Shown here piece after piece: positions 45,034 through 53,291 of a stretch of DNA of 64,000 bases. A model generated the notes under the pieces. That model did not search any database. It was not told the DNA's origin and saw only the letters and a list, made by a program, of their open reading frames with translations. Within the stretch, counting starts at the first letter, position 1. Each line of letters begins with the position of its first letter. The translations under genes were made by a program, and so were the position numbers. The DNA comes from Methanofollis sp. W23 (GTDB lineage: Archaea; Halobacteriota; Methanomicrobia; Methanomicrobiales; Methanofollaceae): positions 2,376,140-2,440,139 of the forward strand of contig NZ_JAGGMN010000001.1 of assembly GCF_017875325.1 (NCBI RefSeq). Reading direction: 5' to 3'.

Positions 45034-47517
45034 TTATCGCCGCCTCACAAAGAGGACGACAAGCCCCACGGCAAGCAGGGCCAACACCACTCCCACAACC
45101 CCGGGCGACGCGGGCTGCGCGGTCGTCTCGGTCGTAGTCACGTTCCCTGTTGGTTCAGACAGGACGGAGTCGGTGGTCTCGGGTTCTTCTGGCACAGTTG
45201 TCTCCTCGGCATCGAGGCCGCTCTCTGACAATGCCCCCTCGGGGATGATCGTCATCCCTTCACCGACGGCGATCGCGAAGTACGAGAAGCCAGGACTGAC
45301 CGCCTGATAGTACACGCGAGTATTGGTCTCTTTGACCACTTCAGTCCTGAGCGGTTGCCAGGTCTCATCATCGTACCACCAGAGCACGATATCTCCTGCA
45401 CCGGCATCATGGTCCTTGAGCCATGACTTGAGGACGTCGAAGGAGAAGACGATCTCTTCAATGTCGTCTTCCATCGCATAGGTCATGTCTGCCAGGAGAT
45501 ACTGGTAGACCGCGGTCTCCAATCCCTCCGGCTCATCAGAAGCCTTCTTCAGAGAGAGCCTGATCCCGTCGATACGGTCGGCGGCAGTGACCTTGACCTC
45601 TGAGACACCAAGCCCCTTGAAAGTGAAGACAACCGAGTCACCTGAATTCAAGCCACTCCGTACCCCCACATTCGAGGAAGTGCCGCCTCCCCCACCTCCT
45701 GAACTCGAGCGGCGGGTGGACTGGGTGGTGACTGTGATATAACTCTCTCGGGTCAGGGTGTCATCTGTCTCGCCGTCAGAGACAGTGAGAGAGACAGTGT
45801 AGGTCCCTGATTTCTTGTAGACATAGGTCGGGTGCTGGAGCGAGGAACTCCCGGTCCCATCCCCGAAGGACCACTCCCAGGTGGTCACGTTCCCGGTCGA
45901 AGTGTCATTGAAGTGGACGGTGAGTGGAGTCTTCCCTGAGGTGGTGTCCGCGGTGAAGTTTGCGGCAATGGGCTTTGGTGCAGACTCCTCAACCGTGACA
46001 TAATCCTTCATGGTCAGGGTGCGGTTTGCAGTGCCGTTCGAGGCGATGAGCGTGACATTGTAGGTGCCAGCCTCCTCGTAGGTATGGACCGGGTTCTGGA
46101 TATCTGACGTCCCGTTGTCACCAAAGTCCCACGACCATGCAGTCGGGTTCCCGGTCGAGAGGTCGATGAACTTCACGACGAAAGGCATAGCGCCCGTGGT
46201 CTCATATGCGGTAAAGTTCGCCATAAGAGGCCTGGACGAAGGAGTGATCTCAAGAGAGTCGGGCATCACATAGGTGTCATCGTTTGTCCCATCAGAGATG
46301 GTGAGCGTGACATTGTAGGTCCCTGGCGTCTGGTAGTAGTGGATCGGGTGTTGTTCGGTCGAGTTGGCGCCGTCACCAAAGTCCCATGCCCACGTAGTCG
46401 GGTCGCCGGCCGAGGTGTCGGTGAACTGCACCTTCAGCGGCGTCTCGCCCGCGGTGATGTCGACCGAGAAGTTGGCCTCAAGAGGCGCCGGTGATGTGGA
46501 CTCTTTCACGTCGATATACCAGGTGCGAGCCTCGGTCTTTGTCAACTCTCCATCTGAAACCGTGAGCGTGACATTATATGGTCCGGGTGCGGCATAGACG
46601 TGGCTCGGGTGCTGTTCGGTCGAGTTGGCGCCGTCACCAAAGTCCCATGCCCAGGTGGTCGGGGCGCCGGCCGAATTGTCGGTGAACTGCACTGCAAGCG
46701 GCGCCTCGCCTGAAGTCACATTCGCGGTAAAGTCGGCCCTGAGATCAGGAGCCCCTGGCTGGCTCTGATGGAGCGGGAGAAAGTCGACATTATTCTCGGT
46801 TAAATAAAAGGGCTCTTCACAGATGCCATCACTGTCACTGTCAGGATGGGTCTCTGACCATCCATCGCCGTCAGGTGTCGCCCAGAAATTCCCACCAAGG
46901 TACGGACCAAGAAGGATATTTTCTCCTTCCGTCTTTGTTTGATTCCAGACGTATATGTTTTGACCTGATAACCTGACATTCTCTGTGTTCTTGAAGCGGT
47001 TGTTGAAGATGGTGTTCTCGGCACCCTCTATGATCTCAAGCCCTGGACCCTTGTTCTCTGAGATCGTACACTTATGGACCGTACATCCCGCAGTGTTCTC
47101 AAGTTTTATCCCCACACGTTCACAGTTAAGAGGATTTGCACCCAGGAGTTCAACACCTGTTCCACCCCTTACCACGCACCCCTCGTCAAAACTATTCAGG
47201 TACACATTTGCAATCGTGACATTTCCCCTGTTTTCCACCAGGATCCCGGTACGGTCTGAACCGGTGCCATTGGTCATGATAGTATAACCATGACCATCGA
47301 GAAGGACGTCATTCGAACCTATCGTAATGAACGTACCATTGTAGGCTCCATAGAACGAGTTTTTGAGTATATAATGTCCTGGTTCTGTGATCTCAGTTGG
47401 ACCGGTAATCTCTACCGGATCAGTTGGCGCCCCTGCTGCAACTCCTGCACAGCAGCAGAGGGCCATCATGAGGCCGGCTACAATTGGTAGCCACCTCCAA
47501 TGTATGATCTTACTCAT
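45034..47517 (-). CDS. surface protein: beta-helix domain, four PKD domains, PGF-pre-PGF-like domain, C-terminal anchor
   Basis: This is an 827-residue exported protein. Residues 1-29 are a signal peptide (WLPIVAGLMMALCCCAGVAAGAP). Residues 35-250 form right-handed beta-helix repeats of the NosD type (NTAGCTVHKCTISENKGPGLEII). Four PKD domains follow, each with a WDFGDG-like core (WAWDFGDGANSTE twice, WSWDFGDNGTS, WEWSFGDGTG). A serine/glycine linker leads to a methanogen surface-protein domain (SVVFTFKGLGVSEVKVTAAD). A Thr/Glu-rich stalk and ASPGVVGVVLALLAVGLVVLFVRRR at the C-terminus look like an archaeosortase-type sorting tail. It probably coats the cell or mediates adhesion. The first two PKD units share a 41-bp identical DNA stretch. 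Confidence 0.85.
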   Translation of the reverse strand: MSKIIHWRWLPIVAGLMMALCCCAGVAAGAPTDPVEITGPTEITEPGHYILKNSFYGAYNGTFITIGSNDVLLDGHGYTIMTNGTGSDRTGILVENRGNVTIANVYLNSFDEGCVVRGGTGVELLGANPLNCERVGIKLENTAGCTVHKCTISENKGPGLEIIEGAENTIFNNRFKNTENVRLSGQNIYVWNQTKTEGENILLGPYLGGNFWATPDGDGWSETHPDSDSDGICEEPFYLTENNVDFLPLHQSQPGAPDLRADFTANVTSGEAPLAVQFTDNSAGAPTTWAWDFGDGANSTEQHPSHVYAAPGPYNVTLTVSDGELTKTEARTWYIDVKESTSPAPLEANFSVDITAGETPLKVQFTDTSAGDPTTWAWDFGDGANSTEQHPIHYYQTPGTYNVTLTISDGTNDDTYVMPDSLEITPSSRPLMANFTAYETTGAMPFVVKFIDLSTGNPTAWSWDFGDNGTSDIQNPVHTYEEAGTYNVTLIASNGTANRTLTMKDYVTVEESAPKPIAANFTADTTSGKTPLTVHFNDTSTGNVTTWEWSFGDGTGSSSLQHPTYVYKKSGTYTVSLTVSDGETDDTLTRESYITVTTQSTRRSSSGGGGGGTSSNVGVRSGLNSGDSVVFTFKGLGVSEVKVTAADRIDGIRLSLKKASDEPEGLETAVYQYLLADMTYAMEDDIEEIVFSFDVLKSWLKDHDAGAGDIVLWWYDDETWQPLRTEVVKETNTRVYYQAVSPGFSYFAIAVGEGMTIIPEGALSESGLDAEETTVPEEPETTDSVLSEPTGNVTTTETTAQPASPGVVGVVLALLAVGLVVLFVRRR

Positions 47518-47735
47518 TGCATCACCTCATCGGCAGAAGGGATCTGACGCATGCCCGGACCACAGGAGGCACATGATGTGGAGTGGGAAATGAGAGATAC
47601 CCGCAGCCCGGAGATGCAGTCTGAGCAATCCGCCCAGCACGTAGTGGATACCCAATATAGTATATAATGTTTATTATACTCCGAGACTACATATAATATC
47701 TCAAGAAGAGAAAGATTCCCTGGCCAATATGGGGA

Positions 47736-47748
47736 CGGTTTATATATC
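47736..47748 (+). promoter_or_regulatory. TATA box upstream of a 16-codon ORF
   Basis: CGGTTTATATATC is a near-consensus TATA box. AGGAG at 47765-47769 and ATG at 47779 follow at normal spacing, so transcription and initiation signals are complete although the ORF is very short. Confidence 0.55.
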
Positions 47749-47778
47749 GGGTGCGTTCCCAATCAGGAGATAATCGGC

Positions 47779-47829
47779 ATGGGCCTGCGCTCTTCGAGCG
47801 CGATCAAAACGTACATCACGATCATCTGA
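47779..47829 (+). CDS. possible 16-residue peptide or leader ORF
   Basis: The frame reads MGLRSSSAIKTYITII and then TGA. It is preceded by AGGAG with 9-nt spacing and by a strong TATA box about 35 nt upstream. A second AGGAG and an in-frame-independent ATG (47849) follow 19 nt after the stop, but that second frame runs into repeat DNA and is not called. The ORF may be a leader peptide, a true microprotein, or chance start signals on a small non-coding RNA. Confidence 0.3.
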   Translation: MGLRSSSAIKTYITII

Positions 47830-48298
47830 GGCCAGGAGATCCCTACAAATGACAAAAACAACCCCGGAAAACCCCTTGCTCTCCCGGGAAAAATCAATGG
47901 AAACCATGTTCTATTCGCCGCCTCCACCCATCCTCATCGTGTGGAGCCCGGAGGCGGCACGCCTCCGCACCCCGAGGATGGAGATTGGGTTGGGGAAAGC
48001 AGAATAGATGACCACAAAGAGAGTGCTGTCGTCCTCGACCAAATCATATGGTGGAGGTATAGGAGTGCACCTCCTCAGCGCGAGCATGTTGGAAGACATG
48101 TGATCAGAAGGCCACTCTGAGAGATCGACGGGGGTCTCTCCAGAACCAAAAGAGAGGTCTTTTCTCTACCCGTCGATCATAGAATCAGGGCCATATCCTG
48201 ATCAAGAACCAGATCTTCTGGCCAGGTAGGGGAGAGAAGATCTTCGCGAGTCCCCGGAGCGACAGGGCTTATATCCTTTTCACACACCTTTTCTCTAT

Positions 48299-49336
48299 AT
48301 GACCTCTGCCAGGCATGAGAACAATTTTGATCTTCTGCGCCTCAGTTCAGCGCTGGTCATCATCATATCTCATGCCTATGCACTCCAGATCGGATATGAG
48401 TCGATGTACCGATTTGACCCGATGATATTTTTCGGGACCACCGCCCTTGCCTCGCTCTTCGTGACCAGCGGCTACCTGATCTCGCTGAGCTGGACCTATC
48501 AGCCTGATCTCAAACGGTTTATGTGGAAGAGGATCCTCAGAGTGTTTCCTGGCCTGATACCCGCGATCATCTTCACGCTCATTATTATTGGCCCCATTGC
48601 AACGACCTTCTCTTTTTCCGAATATTTCATAGCCCTCCTCTCCCCTGAATCCCTGATGGCGCTGCCATTTTTTAACAATGGTGCATGTATCGGCCTCTTC
48701 GATCAGAACCCGGTCACATTTGTCAATGCCTCACTCTGGACGATCCCGGTGGAGTTCGGAATGTACATCCTCGTCGCCTTCCTCGGGGTCATAGGATGTC
48801 TCAGGAAAAAAGGGGTCATCCTGGGTCTGATCCTGGTGAATTTCCTGATATGGATTCTCTTCTATCCGGACCCAAGCCTTTCGAAGGTCAGGTTTACCCT
48901 CTATTTCCTTATCGGGGCATATCTTGCCCTACATCACTCTGATCACCAGTATCACCCGGCAGTGGCCTGTATCCTGGCAGGCCTCCTGATCGTTGCTGCT
49001 TCGAGTCCGCTCTATGAGTTTGCCGCGTTGATCGCCGTCCCGTACCTTGTCCTCTGTGTTGCTCACCTCAAGATACCCGCCCTCAACAGGTTTGGAAAGA
49101 AGGGGGACTTCTCCTATGGCGTCTACATCTATGCCTACCCAATCCAGCAGACGCTCATCGTCCTGCTCGGGACCGCTCTCCCGCTCTGGCTCTATTGTCT
49201 TCTCACGATCGGGTTGACCTTCCCGCTTGCCTACCTCTCCTGGAACCTCATCGAGAAGAAGGCCCTGGCCCTGAAACAGGTGCAATTGACCCCTGGACGT
49301 TTCCCATGGCCTGAAGGCCGGTTCTTTTTTAAATGA
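48299..49336 (+). CDS. acyltransferase family 3 membrane protein
   Basis: This 345-residue protein has ten or so transmembrane helices and belongs to the Acyltransf_3/OafA family that O-acylates surface polysaccharides or lipids. RHENNFDLLRLSSALVIIISHAYA contains the typical N-terminal R/D-L-L-R block and the essential His in helix 1. FVTSGYLISLSW, MWKRILRVFPGL and the extracellular-side segment FVNASLWTIPVEFGMY (SLWTIPVE is a family hallmark) follow. The N-terminus is at a TATA-proximal ATG, suggesting a leaderless message. The acceptor is unknown. Confidence 0.87.
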   Translation: MTSARHENNFDLLRLSSALVIIISHAYALQIGYESMYRFDPMIFFGTTALASLFVTSGYLISLSWTYQPDLKRFMWKRILRVFPGLIPAIIFTLIIIGPIATTFSFSEYFIALLSPESLMALPFFNNGACIGLFDQNPVTFVNASLWTIPVEFGMYILVAFLGVIGCLRKKGVILGLILVNFLIWILFYPDPSLSKVRFTLYFLIGAYLALHHSDHQYHPAVACILAGLLIVAASSPLYEFAALIAVPYLVLCVAHLKIPALNRFGKKGDFSYGVYIYAYPIQQTLIVLLGTALPLWLYCLLTIGLTFPLAYLSWNLIEKKALALKQVQLTPGRFPWPEGRFFFK

Positions 49337-49834
49337 AGACCTCTGGAGAGATCGTCTTGATGGCTCTCTCTGACAGGGGGCGGGCTACGACACAATAGAG
49401 TCGAGGACAGTAACGCCCTCTTCATGTTCGCCCCTTATGCCTTCCCGGATCCATCGTCGTCCCTGGGGTCAGGGCGGCAACTCGCTCCCGGCAGGAAGAG
49501 AAGGAAAAACCCACGCGATCAGAAAGCCACTCTGACAGATCTATGAGAGTTTTTAGAGAGCCATTTCTTTGGCCTTGTAGAAATCCTCACCTATACTTCG
49601 TGTGAGCGCGACTTGTCTGCCTTCCCATAGGCTTCTGCCAGGGGCGCTGCCCCCGGCAGGAAATAAAATCCATGAGAGTTTTAAGAGAGACAAGCGAACC
49701 CACGACCTCGAACACTCAGACTCAGAGATCGCCAGACCTCCGACCTGCCCTCAAGGTCTCAGACCGGTAAATTGTACCCTCTGAAGACTCCAAGAGGGAA
49801 CCTTTATAGTGTTCTGTTGTCACTGAAGCTTTGC
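49337..49834. repeat. intergenic repeat blocks and gap promoter
   Basis: Block one (49370-49550) has GCCTTCCCGGATCCATC and GGGGTCAGGGCGGCAACTCGCTCCCGG. Block two (49570-49670) has CTTGTAGAAATCCTCACC at 49576-49593 and the hairpin CCAGGGGCGCTGCCCCCGG at 49637-49655. CTTTATAGT (49802-49810) is the TATA box of the GAPDH gene, 25-33 nt before its ATG. Confidence 0.65.
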
Positions 49835-50854
49835 ATGATCAAGGTCGCAATCAACGGATACGGCACCATCGGCAAACGTGTCGCCGATGCAGTCGCCGCT
49901 CAGCCCGACATGGAGGTCATTGGGGTCTCGAAGACGAAGCCAAGCGCTGAAGGTTTCGTCGCGAACCAGCGCGGCTACCCCCTCTACATCACTGAGATCA
50001 ACCGCAAGCCTCTCTTCGAGGAGGCCGGGATCAAGGTCGCCGGTGACGTCACCGAGATGATCAAGCAGGCCGACATCGTCGTCGACGCCACCCCTGGCGG
50101 GATCGGAGAGAAGAACAAGAAGCTGTATGAACTCCACGGCGTCAAGGCGATCTGGCAGGGCGGCGAGGACCACGAGGTCGCAGGCTTCTCCTTCTGTTCA
50201 AGTTGCAACTTCGAAGAGGCGAAAGGGCGCCAGTTCACCAGGGTGGTCTCCTGCAACACCACCGGGCTCTGCCGGATCATCCAGGCGGTGGACGAAGGCT
50301 TTGGAGTACAGAAAGTACGGGCAACGATGGTCAGACGCGGTTCAGACCCCGGTGAAGTGAAGAAAGGCCCGGTCGACGCCATCGTCCTCAACCCCGTGGA
50401 GATCCCGAGCCACCACGGCCCTGACGTCCAGAGCGTCCTCCCGCAGATCGAGATCACGACCATGGCGATGATCGTCCCCACCACCTTCATGCATATGCAC
50501 GCCCTCCAGATGGAACTCAAGACAGAGGCCACCAGGGAAGAGATCCTTGAGATCATCGAGGCACACCCCAGGATAGGACTGGTCAGGAGCGCCACCGGGA
50601 TCAAGAGCACCGCCGAACTGAAAGAGTTCGCGCAGGACATGGGGCGCCCGCGCGCCGACCTGTACGAGAACTGCATCTTCGCCGATTCGATCGGGTTTGT
50701 CGGGAAGGAACTCTTCATGTTCCAGGCCATTCACCAGGAAGCCGACGTTGTCGTCGAGAACGTCGACGCGATCAGGGCGATGATGAACGGCGCCGGGGAC
50801 GCCGCAACCTCGATCAGCATGACCAACAAGGCCCTCGGGTTCCGTGCCATCTGA
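49835..50854 (+). CDS. gap: glyceraldehyde-3-phosphate dehydrogenase, type II (archaeal)
   Basis: This 339-residue archaeal phosphorylating GAPDH interconverts glyceraldehyde-3-phosphate and 1,3-bisphosphoglycerate, in methanogens mainly for sugar synthesis. MIKVAINGYGTIGKRVADAV is the Rossmann start, and DATPGGIGEKNKKLY is the family cofactor loop. VVSCNTTGLCRII has the catalytic Cys near residue 140, and PSHHGPDVQSVLP has the conserved His block. ATG 49835 is chosen over upstream 49772 because a TATA box lies about 30 nt before it and the extra residues have no family match. tyrS follows after 35 nt. Confidence 0.95.
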   Translation: MIKVAINGYGTIGKRVADAVAAQPDMEVIGVSKTKPSAEGFVANQRGYPLYITEINRKPLFEEAGIKVAGDVTEMIKQADIVVDATPGGIGEKNKKLYELHGVKAIWQGGEDHEVAGFSFCSSCNFEEAKGRQFTRVVSCNTTGLCRIIQAVDEGFGVQKVRATMVRRGSDPGEVKKGPVDAIVLNPVEIPSHHGPDVQSVLPQIEITTMAMIVPTTFMHMHALQMELKTEATREEILEIIEAHPRIGLVRSATGIKSTAELKEFAQDMGRPRADLYENCIFADSIGFVGKELFMFQAIHQEADVVVENVDAIRAMMNGAGDAATSISMTNKALGFRAI

Positions 50855-50889
50855 AGAAGTTTAATCCTCATAGCACCCCAACTCTTTTT

Positions 50890-51831
50890 ATGGATCCATA
50901 CTCTCTTGCCACACGCAATACTGTCGAGATCGTCACCGACGAGGAGTTGCGGGCTCTCCTTGAAAAGCCCGTCAAGCGAGTCTACGCAGGCTACGAACCG
51001 AGCGGCGAGATCCACCTCGGCCACCTCGTGACCATCAACAAACTCATAGACCTCCAGAAGGCCGGATTTGAAGTGACCGTCCTCCTTGCCGATCTCCATG
51101 CCTTCCTCAACCACAAAGGCACGCTGGAAGAGGTGCGGGAGACCGCGGAGTACAACCGCCGGTGTTTCGAGGCCCTGGGACTGACAGGAGCGAACTACGT
51201 GATGGGCACCGACCTCCAGCTCAACCCCGAGTACGAACTTCTGGTCCTCCAGCTCTCCCAGGAGGTCACCGTCAACCGCGCCCACCGTTCGATGGACGAG
51301 GTCGGGCGCGGGATGGACCACCCGGCCGTCTCGCAGATGGTCTACCCGATCATGCAGATGGCCGACATCGCCCTCCTCGGGGTCGACGCTGCGGCCGGCG
51401 GGATCGACCAGAGAAAGATCCACATGCTCGCCCGCGAGCATCTCCCTGGCATGGGCTACTCCGCCCCGGTCTGCATCCACACCCCCATCATCAATGGCCT
51501 GGACGGGAAGAAGATGTCCTCCTCTGCCGGCAACCTCATCTCGGTCGCAGACTCGGAGGAGACGATCAGGAAGCGGATGAAAAAGGCCTTCTGCCCGCCT
51601 GAGATCGAGGAGAACCCGGTGCTCCAGGTGCTCCAGCATCATGTCTTCCCCCGCTTCGAGACGGTCACGATGCACCGCCCGGCAAAGTTCGGCGGCGACC
51701 TGGAATTTAAATCCTACGCCGAGGCCGAGACAGCGTACGCCGGCGGGACGATCCACCCGCTGGACCTCAAGAACATGACTGCTGACTACCTCGTCGAGAT
51801 CCTCGCCGGGGTCCACGACGCCGTCGTATAA
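50890..51831 (+). CDS. tyrS: tyrosyl-tRNA synthetase
   Basis: This 313-residue class I synthetase charges tRNA-Tyr. The HIGH-equivalent motif is HLGH at residues 42-45 (PSGEIHLGHLVTINKLIDL), and the KMSKS-equivalent is GLDGKKMSSSAGN near residue 210. YEPSGE and QMADIALLGVDAAAGGIDQRKIHMLAR fit archaeal/eukaryotic TyrRS, which lack the bacterial S4-like C-terminal domain, so the short length is normal. It starts 35 nt after gap and is followed by rio1 at 14 nt, forming a run of translation and ribosome genes. Confidence 0.95.
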   Translation: MDPYSLATRNTVEIVTDEELRALLEKPVKRVYAGYEPSGEIHLGHLVTINKLIDLQKAGFEVTVLLADLHAFLNHKGTLEEVRETAEYNRRCFEALGLTGANYVMGTDLQLNPEYELLVLQLSQEVTVNRAHRSMDEVGRGMDHPAVSQMVYPIMQMADIALLGVDAAAGGIDQRKIHMLAREHLPGMGYSAPVCIHTPIINGLDGKKMSSSAGNLISVADSEETIRKRMKKAFCPPEIEENPVLQVLQHHVFPRFETVTMHRPAKFGGDLEFKSYAEAETAYAGGTIHPLDLKNMTADYLVEILAGVHDAVV

Positions 51832-51845
51832 GGTGAGAGGAAAGT

Positions 51846-52643
51846 ATGGGCAAGGACAGAGACGGACGGGACTTTGACAGGAAACTCGAAGAACTGGGCG
51901 TCAGGATCAAAGACGAAGACGCCAGGAAGGTCAGAGGAGAGGTCTTCGACGAGGTGACCCTCCTCGCCCTGTACCGGCTTGTCCACAAGAAAAAACTCTC
52001 GGCGGTGGGGGGGTCGCTCTCTACCGGAAAAGAGGCAAATGTCTTCCTGGGCGAGCGGGACGAGAACCTGGTTGCGATCAAGATCTACCGGATGCGGACG
52101 GCGAACTTCAAGGCGATGGCCGACTACATCATCGGCGACCCGAGGTTTGTCTCGGTCCGCCGGACACGCAAGGACATCGTCTTCACCTGGACGAGGAAAG
52201 AGTTTGCAAACCTCAAACGGGCATATGAGGCCGGCGTCCCGGTCCCTGAGCCCTATGCCTTCGACCGCAACATCCTGATCATGGAGTTCCTCGGCGAAGA
52301 CGAGGTGCCGGCGCCCCAGATCCGGTACATCGACCTCCCTGAACCGGACGCGACTTATCGCGAGATCATCGAGAACATCACGACGCTGTACCAGAAGGCC
52401 CGCCTCGTCCATGGGGACCTGAGCGAATTCAATATACTCTGGGTGGACAACAGGCCCTATATCATCGATATGGGCCAGGCGGTCACCCGCGAGCACCCGA
52501 ATGCCGGCACTTTCCTGGTCAGGGATATCAGGAACATCAACCGTTTCTTCTCCTCGTTCTGCGAGGTGGAAGACGAGGAGGTGCTCATGGAGCAGGTGAC
52601 CGGCGGGGCGATCAGACCACTCCGCGAGAAGAAAGATTGGTGA
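51846..52643 (+). CDS. rio1: RIO1-type atypical serine kinase/ATPase
   Basis: This 265-residue protein of the RIO1 group acts in late maturation of the small ribosomal subunit. The phosphate-binding loop reads GGSLSTGKEANVFLGE (STGKEANVY class, diagnostic of RIO1). VAIKIYRMRTANFKAM has the ATP-binding Lys. LVHGDLSEFNILWVD is the catalytic loop with its Asp, and PYIIDMGQAV is the metal-binding DxGQ. An N-terminal helical region precedes the kinase core. The following gene encodes a Dim2/Pno1-like KH protein, a known partner, and overlaps or abuts it. Confidence 0.93.
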   Translation: MGKDRDGRDFDRKLEELGVRIKDEDARKVRGEVFDEVTLLALYRLVHKKKLSAVGGSLSTGKEANVFLGERDENLVAIKIYRMRTANFKAMADYIIGDPRFVSVRRTRKDIVFTWTRKEFANLKRAYEAGVPVPEPYAFDRNILIMEFLGEDEVPAPQIRYIDLPEPDATYREIIENITTLYQKARLVHGDLSEFNILWVDNRPYIIDMGQAVTREHPNAGTFLVRDIRNINRFFSSFCEVEDEEVLMEQVTGGAIRPLREKKDW

Positions 52644-52648
52644 ATGAG

Positions 52649-53191
52649 ATGACAATACAGGAGATCAAGATCGGAACGCAACGGATTGGCGCCCTCATTG
52701 GAAAAGGAGGAGCCACGAAGAGAAAGATCGAAGAGAATACCGGGAGCACCATCAGGATCGACAGCGAAGAGGGCGACGTCCATATCGAGGGCGAGGACGC
52801 CTTCGGGGTGCTGCGGGCCGCGGATGTGGTCACCGCCATTGCACGAGGGTTCTCTCCTGAGCGGGCCTTCGTGCTCTTCGAGGACGAGGATATGGCCATT
52901 GAGATCATCGATCTCTCTGAGATCGACCCCTCCCCCAAACAGCAGGAACGTCTGCGCGGACGGATCATCGGCAAGGCCGGGAAGGGTCGTCAGCAGATCG
53001 AAGACATGACCAGGGTCGAGATCTCGGTCCAGGGAAAGACGGTGACACTCATCGGCATGCCTGAAAAACTCAGGACCGCACGGGCCGCCATCGAAATGTT
53101 GATCAATGGTGCCCAGCACGAGACGGTCTTCTCCTTCCTTGAGAAGAAGCGGCGCGAAGCGCGCGAGGACATGCTGGGGTATTACTACTGA
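52649..53191 (+). CDS. KH-domain RNA-binding protein (Dim2/Pno1-like)
   Basis: This 180-residue protein has two KH domains. The first carries IGALIGKGGATKRKIEENTGSTIRID and the second LRGRIIGKAGKGRQQIEDMTRVEI, both with GxxG loops. EDAFGVLRAADVVTAIARGFSPERAFVLFEDE links them, as in archaeal Pno1/Dim2 factors that bind the 3' end of 16S rRNA with RIO1. ATG 52649 has GGTGA 5 nt upstream; GTG 52640, overlapping the rio1 stop, is an alternative. Genomic pairing with rio1 supports a role in small-subunit assembly. Confidence 0.9.
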   Translation: MTIQEIKIGTQRIGALIGKGGATKRKIEENTGSTIRIDSEEGDVHIEGEDAFGVLRAADVVTAIARGFSPERAFVLFEDEDMAIEIIDLSEIDPSPKQQERLRGRIIGKAGKGRQQIEDMTRVEISVQGKTVTLIGMPEKLRTARAAIEMLINGAQHETVFSFLEKKRREAREDMLGYYY

Positions 53192-53230
53192 CTGGCATTA
53201 TTGCCAATGGAAAGAGATATACAAATTACT

Positions 53231-53239
53231 CTATATATC
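53231..53239 (+). promoter_or_regulatory. TATA box of hel308
   Basis: CTATATATC lies about 55 nt before the hel308 ATG (53292), predicting a leader of roughly 30 nt that contains the ORB-like box at 53271-53288. Confidence 0.6.
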
Positions 53240-53270
53240 TCACGATCTGGAATCAAATGTTCAAGTGTGG

Positions 53271-53288
53271 AGTGGAAATAAAGGGGTC
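53271..53288 (+). promoter_or_regulatory. ORB-like (Orc1/Cdc6-binding) box in the hel308 leader
   Basis: AGTGGAAATAAAGGGGTC is identical over 18 nt to the minus-strand ORB at 58011-58037 (CCAGTGGAAATAAAGGGGTC). It differs from other ORBs only at the two bases before AGTGG (GG, not CC). It lies 4-21 nt before the hel308 start codon, downstream of the TATA box. Confidence 0.6.
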
Positions 53289-53291
53289 TAT

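Larger units (their letters stand above)
47518..48298. other. intergenic region: promoters, a 16-codon ORF and one repeat block
   Basis: Positions 47650-47700 are AT-rich (ATATAGTATATAATG) and hold the promoter of the PKD protein gene on the minus strand. Positions 47736-47829 hold a plus-strand promoter, ribosome-binding site and tiny ORF. Positions 47905-48170 are repeat: a GGAGGCGGCACGCCTCC hairpin at 47950-47966, then GGTTGGGGAAAGC and a GAGTGCACCTCC block. CTTATATCC near 48268 is the promoter of the acyltransferase gene. Confidence 0.6.

Noticed and set aside
47849-48007. 52-codon frame with AGGAG upstream
   Set aside because: Its second half is repeat DNA (PPPPILIVWSPEAARLR), so a conserved protein is unlikely; kept only as context for the 16-codon ORF.
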